A stretch of DNA of 44,649 bases. Source: Alphaproteobacteria bacterium (GTDB lineage Bacteria > Pseudomonadota > Alphaproteobacteria > ATCC43930 > CGMCC-115725). Below the pieces are notes generated by a model. It was not told the DNA's origin and ran no database searches. It was given only the letters and a program-made list of their open reading frames with translations. The translations under genes and the position numbers were made by a program. Of the stretch, positions 44,537 to 44,649 are shown piece after piece (position 1 is the first letter of the stretch; the number at the start of each line of letters is the position of its first letter). The stretch lies in the NCBI GenBank assembly GCA_019240125.1, contig JAFAYW010000101.1, forward strand, positions 1-44,649, read 5' to 3'.

Positions 44537-44649
44537 ATGCAGATCGCGCGTCGTTTTACCAGGCCGGGGCAGGACCCATACGCGGAAATCGCCTTCCGCA
44601 GCGCGACCAGCGAGATTCGCAATCCCGACGGGTCGGTCGTGTTCTCCGC
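44537..44649 (+). CDS. nrdJ: Adenosylcobalamin-dependent ribonucleotide reductase (5' end only)
   Basis: Only 37 codons are visible: MQIARRFTRPGQDPYAEIAF, then RSATSEIRNPDGSVVFS. This is the characteristic N-terminus of the class II (B12-dependent) reductase of alphaproteobacteria, which makes deoxynucleotides without needing oxygen. The start at 44537 follows GGGGGATA. The remainder of the gene lies past the window's right edge. Confidence 0.88.
   Translation, partial: MQIARRFTRPGQDPYAEIAFRSATSEIRNPDGSVVFS

Overview
The window is GC-rich, densely packed bacterial chromosome. It most likely comes from an alphaproteobacterium of Rhodospirillales type. The pointers are an NDUFA12-like complex I subunit, a DUF2155 gene next to aat, a cobalamin-dependent ribonucleotide reductase start (nrdJ), a type III ornithine decarboxylase with a long leader, and a Hint-domain protein of the kind common in Acetobacteraceae and relatives. 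Assignments were made by reading the sequence and from remembered families, with no database search. I see no rRNA, tRNA, CRISPR array, transposase or prophage. This is housekeeping chromosome with a few unusual insertions and gene variants.

Layout. 1-7.1 kb: the 5' part of a xanthine dehydrogenase-family gene (runs off the left edge), a GFA-type zinc protein, mutS, two proteins of unknown role, and a tandem pair of Lin0512-family genes. 7.2-10.8 kb: two small envelope proteins, then a folB-folP pair in which the dihydropteroate synthase looks like the mobile sulfonamide-resistance enzymes Sul1/Sul2, then odc with a leader of roughly 380 nt holding a small ORF. 11-15.6 kb: a Gly/Tyr-rich secreted protein, a DUF1848 protein and dnaK-dnaJ with a strong hairpin between them. 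15.6-18.3 kb: an ArsB-like pump and an MFS permease in one operon.

18.4-23.1 kb looks like one regulatory unit. A DUF1653 gene, a membrane histidine kinase and an NtrC-type sigma54 activator are followed by two paralogous proteins built from a duplicated domain. A sigma54-type promoter and two 15-bp palindromes spaced 22 bp apart lie between the activator and these targets. 23.2-29.3 kb: an Uup-type ABC-F ATPase, a PPOX-fold protein, a large MscS-type channel and an MFS transporter. 29.3-32.6 kb: a ligase-associated exonuclease and an ATP-dependent DNA ligase separated by an antisense VOC-family gene; the ligase carries an in-frame insertion of palindromic repeat DNA. 32.6-36.3 kb: a double-receiver protein and clpB with a heat-shock-type promoter.

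36.5-40.6 kb: a large protein joining a zinc-metalloprotease-like domain to a Hint (self-processing) domain, followed by a glycosyltransferase with an N-terminal accessory domain. 40.6-44.6 kb: isochorismatase-like and PhzF-like genes, aat, DUF2155, a small conserved protein, mlaD, the NDUFA12 homologue, and the start of nrdJ preceded by a repeated CTATATYTGGT motif.

The items most worth following are the chromosomal Sul-like FolP, the self-contained sigma54 circuit, the metalloprotease-Hint fusion, the odc leader ORF and the repeat inserted into the ligase.
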